Shown here piece by piece: positions 32,416 through 40,307 of a DNA stretch of 64,000 nucleotides. This DNA comes from Trichomonas vaginalis G3. Its lineage: Eukaryota > Parabasalia > Trichomonadida > Trichomonadidae. Numbering within the stretch: position 1 is the first letter of the stretch; every line of letters starts with the position of its first letter. Under the pieces are notes generated by a model. That model saw only the letters and a program-made list of their open reading frames with translations. It was not told the DNA's origin and made no database searches. The DNA is taken from the NCBI RefSeq assembly GCF_026262505.1, contig NC_067206.1:8150879-8214878 (forward strand), given 5' to 3'. The translations under genes and the position numbers were made by a program.

Positions 32416-32676
32416 TTACTCTTTCTTTGCTTCAGCTTCTTTAGCTTTTGCTTCAGCTTCTTCTCTAGCTTTTTTCGCCAGTAGTCTTGGGTTCTTCTGT
32501 CTTCCAGCAGCTAATGCAGCAAGTTGTTTTTCACTAAGTTTTCTCTTTGGTCTCTCTGGCTTTTGTTCTTGTTTTTGTTCCTTCAGTTCGGATAAAATTT
32601 GCTCACGAATTTCTTTCTTCAATGCTTCAACATCTATGACCCCTTGGGTCTTGTCCGTGGGGCTTGTCTGAGTCAT
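32416..32676 (-). CDS. 86-aa basic, charged protein, reference copy
   Basis: It starts at the ATG at 32674-32676 (MTQTSPTDKTQ). An upstream TTG would add seven residues, but it lies inside the promoter-like box. The middle is KRKLSEKQLAALAAGRQK, a basic block of a type often seen in small proteins of eukaryotic DNA viruses. The tail is a run of Ala, Glu and Lys that predicts a charged helix or coiled coil. A nucleic-acid-binding or core-protein role is likely but unproven. It is divergent from the 145-aa gene, with 45 bases between the two ATGs. Confidence 0.72.
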   Translation of the reverse strand: MTQTSPTDKTQGVIDVEALKKEIREQILSELKEQKQEQKPERPKRKLSEKQLAALAAGRQKNPRLLAKKAREEAEAKAKEAEAKKE

Positions 32677-32686
32677 TTGACTGCAG

Positions 32687-32694
32687 ATAAAAAA
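32687..32694 (-). promoter_or_regulatory. TTTTTTAT box upstream of 86-aa gene
   Basis: The minus strand reads TTTTTTATCTGCAGTCAA before the ATG. The 45-base divergent spacer must also serve the 145-aa gene, whose side shows no clear box. Confidence 0.55.
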
Positions 32695-32721
32695 CAAAAT
32701 TAAAACTTTAACCGATGTAAA

Positions 32722-33159
32722 ATGAGCTTGTCAAAATCAGAGCGAGAGTCTATTATATTAAATGACGCAAGAGGAATACAACATCCTTTCTATTATGTAA
32801 GTCAGAGTAAAGATGGTAAAATATATGTTAGGAAAAGAAAGGTTCCATTAGCGAATACAGAGAGCGACAACATTAAGGTGCATGGCACCGAGGGCGAAGC
32901 CCACGAAGCCCATATAAAACATTCTGTTCAAACTGAGCCACCAAAAGAACAAGAAGAAAAGAAGCCAGATGTACTTTCAATAACGAACCAAGAGCTTATT
33001 GCAAAGTTCGTGAATTTCATTGAAAAACAAACCGAGTCAAAGAACCCTGACCCACCAGTGAAAGAAGTTGAGACAAAAGAAAATGTACAGTTCATTGAAA
33101 ATGTCAAGAAACAACTTCCACCACGAATGCCAAGAAGAAGAGTGAGAATAATGAAGTAA
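32722..33159 (+). CDS. 145-aa protein sharing an N-terminal block with the 78-aa protein, reference copy
   Basis: No known family recognised. Residues about 18-43 (GIQHPFYYVSQSKDG, then IYVRKRKVPL) align with residues 19-46 of the 78-aa protein of the same unit. The middle is acidic, Pro- and Glu-rich and likely disordered; it contains the codons formed by the two GC-rich mini-hairpins. The C-terminus is very basic (PPRMPRRRVRIMK) and could bind nucleic acid. It lies 27 bases ahead of the major capsid candidate on the same strand, so a virion or packaging role is plausible, but this is only an inference. Confidence 0.75.
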   Translation: MSLSKSERESIILNDARGIQHPFYYVSQSKDGKIYVRKRKVPLANTESDNIKVHGTEGEAHEAHIKHSVQTEPPKEQEEKKPDVLSITNQELIAKFVNFIEKQTESKNPDPPVKEVETKENVQFIENVKKQLPPRMPRRRVRIMK

Positions 33160-33166
33160 AGAGATA

Positions 33167-33173
33167 TTTTTAT
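33167..33173 (+). promoter_or_regulatory. TTTTTAT box upstream of major capsid candidate
   Basis: TTTTTATCCGAATCAAAGAC precedes the ATG at 33187. Confidence 0.6.
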
Positions 33174-33186
33174 CCGAATCAAAGAC

Positions 33187-34761
33187 ATGCAGAACGAACA
33201 GTTAAACGAATTTACTCCAGCAGAGCATATTCATCAGATTCGCTCATATTTCGATATCATAGACAATGCAGTTCAAATTGGTGACACTAATAGAAAATAT
33301 TCTGACGCAAAGATTCCATCACAACCTGGAACTGCTAAAGATAACACATGGGTAACATTCAATCTCTCACCTCCTGGTGAAAATATGTTGGACCTTTACA
33401 ATACATTCATTACATATAAAATGGAAGGTCAATTTATTGTAGATAAAGAAATTGGTTCAGGTTCCGATAAAACAAACCCACCAGGATTTTGGATTGGTTT
33501 CGATGACGCTTTCTATGCAGTTGCTGGATATCAAATCCTTGCAAATGGTCGTATCGTATATTCTCAAGACAACGCAAGAGAAGAAGCATATATAACTTCA
33601 AACTCACAAACTGCCGAACAAATAAAGAAAGTAGATGTTTTCTCAAAGACTCGACATGAAGATGTATGGAGTCATTCGGGAACATACAGAACAGGACAAA
33701 TTGTTAGTGGTCCAATTACAGCAGGAAAATCATTTGATTTTAAGCTTCGTTTAAGAATTCCTGTTAGAAGATTCCTTCCATTAGAAGCTATTCGATTTAT
33801 TCCAGCTTTTGCAGGAAACATTCAGCTTAAAGTAAAGTTCAGTAGCGACGCCTTACAATGCACATCTATATCTGTAAATGATATCATTGCTTTCAATCCA
33901 ACTCTTAAAGTTGCATTTGCTTCAGATTCAAATCCACCGACAAATAAATTTGTTCCATGGAATGAACCATTCACTATGATAACGAAGGCAGTAGAAGCTA
34001 GTGGAACAGTTACTATTACAACTGTAACCAAGCAACTATTTCGAACAAAGATGGATTTTAATGAATGTTTTATTCATCCAAAGTCATTCTCTTTAGACCC
34101 TAACATTTATACAGAACTTGTAGAACATTATACAAACGAGGCTTTATGTTTTCCTGTTAAAGTTATGGATTGGATTCCTATGGACGGTTCATTCTCAAAG
34201 AATACAGATAGTTCAAGTGCAACATTTACAGCAGCTTATACGCCTATTAATGTTAAAAGTATTTGGGCACTATTTAGAAAGAAAGACAACTATTATGTTA
34301 ATTTTGAGAACCCTAAGTTTAAATATCTTCAGCTTTCCATGGGAGCTTATGGAAATATGCCTGCAGAACCTGAAAAATCATATGGACCTGTATTTTATGA
34401 AATGGTTGCGAACGCTTGCAATACAAACAATGATATGATAGGATTTAATGAAGATGTTATGAGGTCATTGGTGGATGATGGTAGTGTGGAACATAAATGG
34501 GATAGCTATGACAACACACATTTCTTATGTGGTTTTCCAACAGAAGTGGACTTTTGCTTCCAGCAAGGTCAAACTTCAACAGCTCCAATAACATACAAAT
34601 TGTCTGTTAAAGGACCTATTGAACTAGCAACTGAAAATGTACCAAAGCCACTTATTGGATTTATGAGGGATTGTTGCTTTGCCATTCAGGTGCGTGCTAA
34701 TGGCATCCCAATAATAAGATTAGATGACTATAACTTAGCCGCGGACGACAGTGAGGAATAA
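33187..34761 (+). CDS. Major capsid protein candidate (double jelly-roll type), reference copy
   Basis: 524 residues, the largest structural-type protein of the unit. It has no membrane span and is beta-rich throughout. The first half contains WVTFNLSPPGENMLDLYNTF and the block FDFKLRLRIPVRRFLPLEAI, followed by NIQLKVKF. A conserved strand-loop pattern of this kind is common in capsid proteins of Polintons and Polinton-like viruses. The second half repeats a similar strand-rich layout, as expected for two jelly rolls. The acidic end is AADDSEE. The length fits the 450-650 residues usual for this group. The call is by pattern and gene context; a fold prediction would settle it. Confidence 0.72.
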   Translation: MQNEQLNEFTPAEHIHQIRSYFDIIDNAVQIGDTNRKYSDAKIPSQPGTAKDNTWVTFNLSPPGENMLDLYNTFITYKMEGQFIVDKEIGSGSDKTNPPGFWIGFDDAFYAVAGYQILANGRIVYSQDNAREEAYITSNSQTAEQIKKVDVFSKTRHEDVWSHSGTYRTGQIVSGPITAGKSFDFKLRLRIPVRRFLPLEAIRFIPAFAGNIQLKVKFSSDALQCTSISVNDIIAFNPTLKVAFASDSNPPTNKFVPWNEPFTMITKAVEASGTVTITTVTKQLFRTKMDFNECFIHPKSFSLDPNIYTELVEHYTNEALCFPVKVMDWIPMDGSFSKNTDSSSATFTAAYTPINVKSIWALFRKKDNYYVNFENPKFKYLQLSMGAYGNMPAEPEKSYGPVFYEMVANACNTNNDMIGFNEDVMRSLVDDGSVEHKWDSYDNTHFLCGFPTEVDFCFQQGQTSTAPITYKLSVKGPIELATENVPKPLIGFMRDCCFAIQVRANGIPIIRLDDYNLAADDSEE

Positions 34762-34771
34762 AGGATGAACG

Positions 34772-34781
34772 TTTATTTTTA
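34772..34781 (+). promoter_or_regulatory. TTTATTTTTA box upstream of 146-aa gene
   Basis: It stands 10 bases before the ATG at 34792, just after the capsid stop. Confidence 0.55.
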
Positions 34782-34791
34782 AAGCTTATAA

Positions 34792-35232
34792 ATGAGTTCT
34801 TCATCAAGCTCTCGTGAACCTTCACCATCTATGAAACAAACTTTACCAAACGATTATGGAGCACCTATTGAATATTTCTTACGAGCTGCACAATGGCAAA
34901 GAGCAGTCTCACCAAGGTTAGGTGTTCCACCAGCTCCTGTCAAAAATAGCATTTGGTCAAGTCCTTATATAAGATATGGTCTCCCACTAGGTTTGATAGC
35001 TACAGCAGGAGCAGTTATGATGTTGAAAAGAAATAAAGCAAATGTTGTAAATAATACTGAAGTAGCTGAAGTTAAACAAACTCCAACACCTTCACAAGCA
35101 AAACCTTCAATGACTCCTGAACCTATGGAAGTACAAACTCCTGTTCAAAAGTCAACTCCTAAACCGACTCCAACATTTAAACTAGAACCTACTCCTCAAA
35201 TAAATCGTAAAACTCCTGCGTTTCCTTACTGA
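34792..35232 (+). CDS. 146-aa membrane protein with Pro/Thr-rich tail, reference copy
   Basis: The N-terminus is a Ser run (SSSSSSREPSPS). One hydrophobic segment at about residues 57-77 (YIRYGLPLGLIATAGAVMML) is followed by a Lys/Arg patch, which predicts a single span with the tail on the far side. The tail is rich in PTP and TPEP repeats and likely disordered. No family recognised. Small single-span proteins next to the capsid gene are common in Polinton-like viruses, where they may belong to the virion or to entry or exit. It is highly conserved: every copy in the window is open. Confidence 0.8.
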   Translation: MSSSSSSREPSPSMKQTLPNDYGAPIEYFLRAAQWQRAVSPRLGVPPAPVKNSIWSSPYIRYGLPLGLIATAGAVMMLKRNKANVVNNTEVAEVKQTPTPSQAKPSMTPEPMEVQTPVQKSTPKPTPTFKLEPTPQINRKTPAFPY

Positions 35233-35245
35233 AAAAATAACGTTA

Positions 35246-35271
35246 TTTTTATTTAATATTAAAATTTTTAT
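35246..35271 (+). promoter_or_regulatory. Two TTTTTAT boxes upstream of 78-aa gene
   Basis: TTTTTAT at 35246-35252 and again at 35265-35271. The second stands 9 bases before the ATG. Confidence 0.6.
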
Positions 35272-35280
35272 TTGATTGAA

Positions 35281-35517
35281 ATGACGACTAAAGTCACTGA
35301 AGCAATGAAACAAAAGTTTTTGGTAGAATACATTAAATCAGGAACTATTCCAGAAGGTTTTTACATTCATACTATGAAGGATGGTAGAGTTCAGTTTAGA
35401 AAGATAAAGCAACCATTAGATAAAGAAGGAATTTTGAGAAAGATTAAACTTCATGAGGACAACATTGCTAAACTTAGGAAGAAGTTAGAAGAGTTGGAGA
35501 AAGGAAGAGAGTTATAA
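35281..35517 (+). CDS. 78-aa coiled-coil protein, reference copy
   Basis: It starts at the ATG of MTTKVTEAMK; an in-frame TTG three codons upstream is inside the promoter-like stretch. The block IPEGFYIHTMKDGRVQFRKI followed by KQPL matches the N-terminal block of the 145-aa protein. The rest (LRKIKLHEDNIAKLRKKLEE) has heptad spacing and predicts a coiled coil, so it may form dimers. Function unknown. It could be a partner or shortened relative of the 145-aa protein. Confidence 0.75.
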   Translation: MTTKVTEAMKQKFLVEYIKSGTIPEGFYIHTMKDGRVQFRKIKQPLDKEGILRKIKLHEDNIAKLRKKLEELEKGREL

Positions 35518-35533
35518 AGCAATGAATTCAAGT

Positions 35534-35581
35534 GGGTGAAAAAAGAGGTGAAAAAAGAGGTGAGATCTCACCACTTCACCT
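35534..35581. repeat. Nested palindrome in the 78/108-aa spacer (unit D)
   Basis: Outer arms GGGTGAA and TTCACCT enclose two more GGTGA repeats and the perfect palindrome GGTGAGATCTCACC. A cruciform, an RNA hairpin or an operator are all possible. Confidence 0.85.
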
Positions 35582-35630
35582 AAATTTATTTTTGTGCTAT
35601 GTTTTCATACGTGTGAAGGTAGTGATATCA

Positions 35631-35666
35631 TTTATTTTTAAGTTTATTTTTAAGTTTATTTTTATG
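35631..35666 (+). promoter_or_regulatory. Triple TTTATTTTTA box upstream of 108-aa gene
   Basis: Three tandem 12-base repeats of TTTATTTTTAAG type, the last ending 3 bases before the ATG at 35670. In unit G the run is altered but still T-rich with the same core. Confidence 0.6.
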
Positions 35667-35669
35667 TAA

Positions 35670-35996
35670 ATGACGAAAACTATTGAGATAACAAACTACA
35701 ACCGTCATGAGTTCAAGAATTTGTTCTTCGTTCCTCGTGAAAATACATTCTATCAGATACGAGGGAGAAAGGGTAAAGTTAGTTTGAGCGTTTATGACAA
35801 CAAACATAATGGGAGATATATAAAAGCAATAGATACAAACGGTAAGCGTGTTTCATTAGCTTTGTCAAAACTTACTAACATTTATTTTGACAGTGACTTT
35901 GACTCTGACGATTGGAGCGACAGCAGCGATACTGAAGAATATGAACTATTGTGTGAAGCACAGCAATGGGAAGCGCTGCAATACTTTTGTAAATGA
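35670..35996 (+). CDS. 108-aa protein, free-standing copy of the HNH C-terminal domain, reference copy
   Basis: The first 75 residues (TIEITNYNRHEFKNLFF, then ENTFYQIRGRKG and the RVSLALSKL end) align along their length with the C-terminal 70 residues of both HNH alleles (SIEVKTYGKHEFDDLYY, then DLFYFFNGIRYRE and LTKISYSAFKR). No nuclease core is present. The tail is acidic (DSDFDSDDWSDSSDTEEYE). A likely origin is duplication of the HNH C-terminal domain, or the HNH gene captured this domain. It might bind the same DNA as the nuclease and act as a regulator; this is inference. Confidence 0.8.
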   Translation: MTKTIEITNYNRHEFKNLFFVPRENTFYQIRGRKGKVSLSVYDNKHNGRYIKAIDTNGKRVSLALSKLTNIYFDSDFDSDDWSDSSDTEEYELLCEAQQWEALQYFCK

Positions 35997-36068
35997 GAAC
36001 ATTAGTGGGAACGTTAGTGAGAACGTTTATTTTTTCATTAGTGAAGTCGTTAGTGAAAACATTAGTGA
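35997..36068 (+). repeat. Six 12-base iterons upstream of pPolB
   Basis: Repeats of (G/A)AAC(A/G)TTAGTG(A/G) type. TTAGTG starts at 36002, 36014, 36038, 36050 and 36062, and a degenerate repeat at 36026 contains TTTATTTTTT, a possible pPolB promoter box. The exact 12-base spacing would place protein-binding sites on nearly the same face of the helix. Candidate replication origin or regulator array. Confidence 0.8.
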
Positions 36069-36166
36069 GGTGAAGTGGGTGGCGGTTTTGTAAATATTTA
36101 AGGTTAAGTTAGTGTTGTCGTTTGTGTTGTAAAATATACGTCAGCGGTTTTGTAAAGTGTCAAACC
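36069..36166. other. Noncoding control region between iterons and hairpin
   Basis: It contains a direct repeat GCGGTTTTGTAAA at 36082-36094 and 36144-36156. CGGTTT (36145-36150) and AAACCG (36162-36167) form a second small inverted repeat abutting the hairpin. No gene is seen. Confidence 0.65.
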
Positions 36167-36213
36167 GTTATCTTGGGTAAGGTGGAACGCAGTGCCGCCG
36201 TACCCAAGATAAC
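36167..36213. repeat. 47-base hairpin upstream of pPolB (unit D/E junction)
   Basis: Perfect 13-base arms GTTATCTTGGGTA and TACCCAAGATAAC enclose 21 bases, in which GGTGG and CCGCC can extend the stem. It is conserved in all six junctions seen. It could be an origin, a fused element end or an RNA structure. Confidence 0.85.
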
Positions 36214-36327
36214 CATACTAACTTAAAATTAGTTCGCAAAGCTAACGATGTCCTTCGTTCCATTGACGACAAACCAAAAGAAGGTGAGAGATGGTTAAAG
36301 AAAGATGAAGAGAATAGGAAGAGAAAT

Positions 36328-39300
36328 GTGAAGTCAGGCAATAGACTCATTGACTTTAATATCGAAGCTTTAGATGAACCAAACAGAGACTACTTACACA
36401 AACATTTCGGTAAGGTTTTCATGAGACTCTTAGAGAAAATTAAAATAAACTCACAACAGAGATGGATGGTATGTTATAAACTTGGTGGAAAGTATGAATG
36501 TTCTACGTTAAACCTCAATAATATTGGAACATTACTACATCAGCTCTTGAAGGAGAACTTTATATCAGAGATAGAAGCAAATGCTGCAGGTATTGTTGAA
36601 ATGCACTATGACTTCTTCTTGACAAACATAAAGAATCTTACTGAAATAAAGATGTATGATTTAACAGAATATGAAGGCTTAACGATGTCAGATGTTAAGA
36701 AAGGAAAGCCACAGAAGCGACCATATAGAGATGAAAGCACACTGACAAATGACCAGAAAGCCATTTTGGAAGCTCTTAAGCAAACAGGAAACCCAGCACT
36801 TATAGAAAGCTTTTGGAAAGATAATGGTGAAAAGAAGTTTTATAAGAAGAGAAGCGGTCAGTTCTGGAAGTATCTTTGCACATTACCTATAAATCTTGAA
36901 CGCTACCAAATCTTCAATGAACTGAACAAAAGAACTGCAACACTTATGACAGAGGACAATTGTTTCGTTTATGCTTGCATTCAGGCTGGAGTAAATGAAG
37001 AAACTATTGACCACATGAGAGAAGTCATTCGTGTTAGAGACTTTCCTCAAAGTAAAGTACAAGAAATTTCTGACGCAACAGGTATAGCATTTAATGTTAC
37101 CATTGGTTATTTCAATGACTCAAGACATAATGAAATAAAGAGATACATACCAAAAGAATGTAAAACTGTTCGAACTATTGACTTACTTCTTGTTGAAGAC
37201 CACTACATGCTAAATGAAAGACTTCCAATGACAACATATTTCATTCGCAACTATATAGAAATCTTGAAGGAGTGTGGTGGAATGAACATTGAAAAACAGA
37301 TGAAAATATATACAATGAGAGATGGTAAATTTGTTCGCATGGATAGAACTACACCACTATGGGATGTTATGAAAACATTGTGGGAGTGCATATATTTCGA
37401 ACCTATTTCTTATGGAGAACTTTTCACATATACTACTGACTTATATAAACAGAACCTTGCACCATTTAAAGACTTGTCATATGCTCCAAAGTATTGTGTA
37501 CAACTGAAGGAGAAAGTAGAGTCAAAAGAAGTAAATAAAGCTAAATGTAAGTTCATTCCTGAGCACGTTTTCTTTGCTGACTTTGAGTGCAGTACCGATG
37601 GCTTTCATAAAGCTTTTAACATATGTTATGACAGTGAAGATGGTTCAGTGAGTGAAAGCATATGGGGTCAAAACTGTGCAACAGAATTTTTGGAGCGACT
37701 TCCTGACAAGAGTTTAATATATTTCCATAACCTCAGTTATGACATAAACTTCATCTTAAGACACATGACAGAAGTGAAAGGAACTCCCATCATTAAAGGT
37801 TCACGAACAATGCAAATAACTGGCTTATATAAAGGACGGGCAATTATTATAAAAGACTCTTACAGTGTTATAAATAAGAAGCCTAAACTATTTCCTGCTA
37901 TGTTTAACTTACAAACAGGACCGAAAGAAGTATTTCCATACAACTACTACAGCAGTACTTTGTTAGCAAATGACAACAGAACTGGTGTCATTTCTGAAGC
38001 ATGTAAGTTTATCCGGGATGCAGATACATTCATGAAAAACATAGATTCCATCAAAGGTTGCAGAATAGATGAGAACCACTTCGACTTAGAAAAGTATAGT
38101 ACATTTTATTGCAAACAAGATGTAAGAATTTTAAGAGAAGGTTTTGTTAAGTTCCGCAATGACATATTGAAAGAATTTGATTTAAACGTTTATGACTACG
38201 TTAGTATTTGTTCAATTGCTAACAAATTATTTGAGAACAGAGTGTACTTCCCGAATGGAAATCTTTATGACCTCTCAAATAAACCAAGAGAGTTTATTTC
38301 GAGATGCATTCAAGGTGGAAGATGTATGTTGTCAGATAACATTAAACAAAAGAGTAAAGAGAAACTCATTGCTGATTTCGACGCTGTTTCATTATATCCA
38401 TCAGCTATAGCAAGACTTTATACTTTAGAAGGTATTCCAAAGGTTATGAAGAAAGAAATGTTAAGCAAAGAGTATCTCATGAAACATTTATTTGATGACG
38501 ACCAAAAGGAACCCATTGGTGAAAAGTTTATGTCTGGCTTCTTTGTTCTCATTAAGATAAAAGAGATTGGCATACATAGACACTTTCCTTTAATAGTTTG
38601 TGACCCTGAACTAAATCTAGAACTTAACGTTCCCAGAAGTTCAAATACTTGCTGTTTAATGTATGTTGACCATATAACATTACAAGACCTCATAAAATAT
38701 CAAGGTGTCAAATGTGAAGTGTTGCAAGGATACTATTACGATGGAAACAGAGATATAAGAATAAGAGATGAAGTAAAGAAGTTGTTTGAGTTAAGGTTAA
38801 AGTATAAGAAAGAAGGAAATCCTTTGCAAGAAAATATAAAGCTCATTCTGAACAGTATTTATGGCAAAACTATTCTATCTCCTATTGAGTCAAAAATAAC
38901 CATAGTAGATGACAAAGATGCTATAAGATATGCTATAAGAAACTACAACCATATAGTGAAGTTCGAAGGTTTGGATGGTTCGGATAAAACTATTTTCAAG
39001 CTAACGAAAAGCATTTGCAGATACTTTAACTTCTGTCCACTTGGTGTTAATATTCTGTCAATGTCGAAGAGAATAATGAACGAAGTATTCTGTACTGCAG
39101 AAGATATGGGACTTCAAATATTTTACCAGGACTGTGATAGCATGCATATTTTCAATGAAGACATACCAAAGCTTGCAGCAGAGTTTAAGAAGAGATACGG
39201 TAGAGAACTTATTGGTAAAACATTAGGTCAGTTCCATTCTGACTTCGCAGAAATAACACCTGGAAAACAAAGTTTAGCATACAAGTCAATATTTTGTGGA

Positions 39301-39636
39301 AAGAAGACTTACATAGACTTACTCACTAACGATTTAAATGAAGTTGCATTCCATGCACGTTGCAAAGGTGTCAAACAAGACGTCCTTGCTTTAACAGCAA
39401 ATGAAATGTTTCCTGAAGCTATACAATGCTATTACAATGAAGATAAGAACATTCACATACCTGTTGGAACATATGACAAAGACTCTGAGTTCAGTTTAAT
39501 GAAACTTTACAAAGCACTTTATGACGGTCAAGAGATTGGATTTGACTTATGTAAGTCTGCTACACTTGCATTTGAGGAAAAGTTTAACTTTTCTATTCAG
39601 ACTAAGACTTCATTCATAAGAAAGCTTAAGTTCTGA
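36328..39636 (+). CDS. Protein-primed DNA polymerase (unit E)
   Basis: Open over 1102 codons with all motifs of the reference copy. One of two uninterrupted polymerase genes in the window. Confidence 0.95.
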   Translation: MKSGNRLIDFNIEALDEPNRDYLHKHFGKVFMRLLEKIKINSQQRWMVCYKLGGKYECSTLNLNNIGTLLHQLLKENFISEIEANAAGIVEMHYDFFLTNIKNLTEIKMYDLTEYEGLTMSDVKKGKPQKRPYRDESTLTNDQKAILEALKQTGNPALIESFWKDNGEKKFYKKRSGQFWKYLCTLPINLERYQIFNELNKRTATLMTEDNCFVYACIQAGVNEETIDHMREVIRVRDFPQSKVQEISDATGIAFNVTIGYFNDSRHNEIKRYIPKECKTVRTIDLLLVEDHYMLNERLPMTTYFIRNYIEILKECGGMNIEKQMKIYTMRDGKFVRMDRTTPLWDVMKTLWECIYFEPISYGELFTYTTDLYKQNLAPFKDLSYAPKYCVQLKEKVESKEVNKAKCKFIPEHVFFADFECSTDGFHKAFNICYDSEDGSVSESIWGQNCATEFLERLPDKSLIYFHNLSYDINFILRHMTEVKGTPIIKGSRTMQITGLYKGRAIIIKDSYSVINKKPKLFPAMFNLQTGPKEVFPYNYYSSTLLANDNRTGVISEACKFIRDADTFMKNIDSIKGCRIDENHFDLEKYSTFYCKQDVRILREGFVKFRNDILKEFDLNVYDYVSICSIANKLFENRVYFPNGNLYDLSNKPREFISRCIQGGRCMLSDNIKQKSKEKLIADFDAVSLYPSAIARLYTLEGIPKVMKKEMLSKEYLMKHLFDDDQKEPIGEKFMSGFFVLIKIKEIGIHRHFPLIVCDPELNLELNVPRSSNTCCLMYVDHITLQDLIKYQGVKCEVLQGYYYDGNRDIRIRDEVKKLFELRLKYKKEGNPLQENIKLILNSIYGKTILSPIESKITIVDDKDAIRYAIRNYNHIVKFEGLDGSDKTIFKLTKSICRYFNFCPLGVNILSMSKRIMNEVFCTAEDMGLQIFYQDCDSMHIFNEDIPKLAAEFKKRYGRELIGKTLGQFHSDFAEITPGKQSLAYKSIFCGKKTYIDLLTNDLNEVAFHARCKGVKQDVLALTANEMFPEAIQCYYNEDKNIHIPVGTYDKDSEFSLMKLYKALYDGQEIGFDLCKSATLAFEEKFNFSIQTKTSFIRKLKF

Positions 39637-39687
39637 GAACATGAATGAGAAAAATAATGAGGTCATTTATTTTTGTCAGCAGTGAGG

Positions 39688-40257
39688 TCATATAAGATTA
39701 TATTGACGTTTGAATGCACTGTATGAAATTTTTGTAAGTTTTCCTTTTACAGTCCATGCATTTACATACAGAGTTCCACATTTATTGTTTTCCATTACAT
39801 GAAGCTCTCTATAGCGAATTCCATTAAAGAAATAGAAGAGGTCTTGTTCTGGGTCATAGTATAAATCATCGAACTCATGTTTTCCATATGTTTTAACTTC
39901 AATGGAGTTTTCACCAATTTCATCTACATAGTTATAATTTATACCATTTGCTTTACATCTGTTTTTATTGTTTTGTTGTGATGTTACATATCTTAAATTT
40001 TCTATTCTATTGTCTGTTCGTATATGATTTATATGGTCTACTTGAGGTAAGTTGTCTGGGTTAAGTATGAATTGTTCTGCTATAAGTTTGTGCTTGAAGT
40101 ATTTTTGACCGTTTAAACATAACCTATAATATCCATCGCTCATCCATTCACTCACAATTTTTCCTGTAGATTTTTTCCTAATATTGTGTGGATATTCTGT
40201 GTTAATTTCATAGTCGTTGTCAGCAACAAGTGTTTCCCAAACGTCTTCACCTTCCAT
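39688..40257 (-). CDS. HNH endonuclease, type 2 (unit E)
   Basis: Identical to the reference copy. Confidence 0.85.
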   Translation of the reverse strand: MEGEDVWETLVADNDYEINTEYPHNIRKKSTGKIVSEWMSDGYYRLCLNGQKYFKHKLIAEQFILNPDNLPQVDHINHIRTDNRIENLRYVTSQQNNKNRCKANGINYNYVDEIGENSIEVKTYGKHEFDDLYYDPEQDLFYFFNGIRYRELHVMENNKCGTLYVNAWTVKGKLTKISYSAFKRQYNLI

Positions 40258-40307
40258 GCCTTTCACTCAAATAAAAATTTTCAGAAAAAATAAAACTAGC
40301 TCAGATT

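Larger units (their letters stand above)
27387..36166 (+). mobile_element. Unit D, whole copy (reference unit)
   Basis: It is 8780 bases long and every gene is open. The polymerase frame is uninterrupted at 1104 codons. Used here as the reference for describing each gene. Confidence 0.95.

Noticed and set aside
33434-34031. Minus-strand open frames of 83 and 69 residues inside the major capsid gene
   Set aside because: They are shadows of the capsid frame with no upstream box and no recognisable domain.
35887-36093. 68-residue open frame overlapping the end of the 108-aa gene
   Set aside because: It is out of frame with the 108-aa gene. Its repetitive second half is the product of the 12-base iterons.
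27387-36166. Terminal inverted repeats of hundreds of bases as in Polintons
   Set aside because: I looked for inverted copies across the unit borders. Only short palindromes were found, and none longer than the 47-base hairpin.
36168-36350. 60-residue minus-strand frame over the 47-base hairpin
   Set aside because: It is antisense to the polymerase N-terminus and hairpin, with a Phe/Leu/Ser-rich composition typical of shadows.
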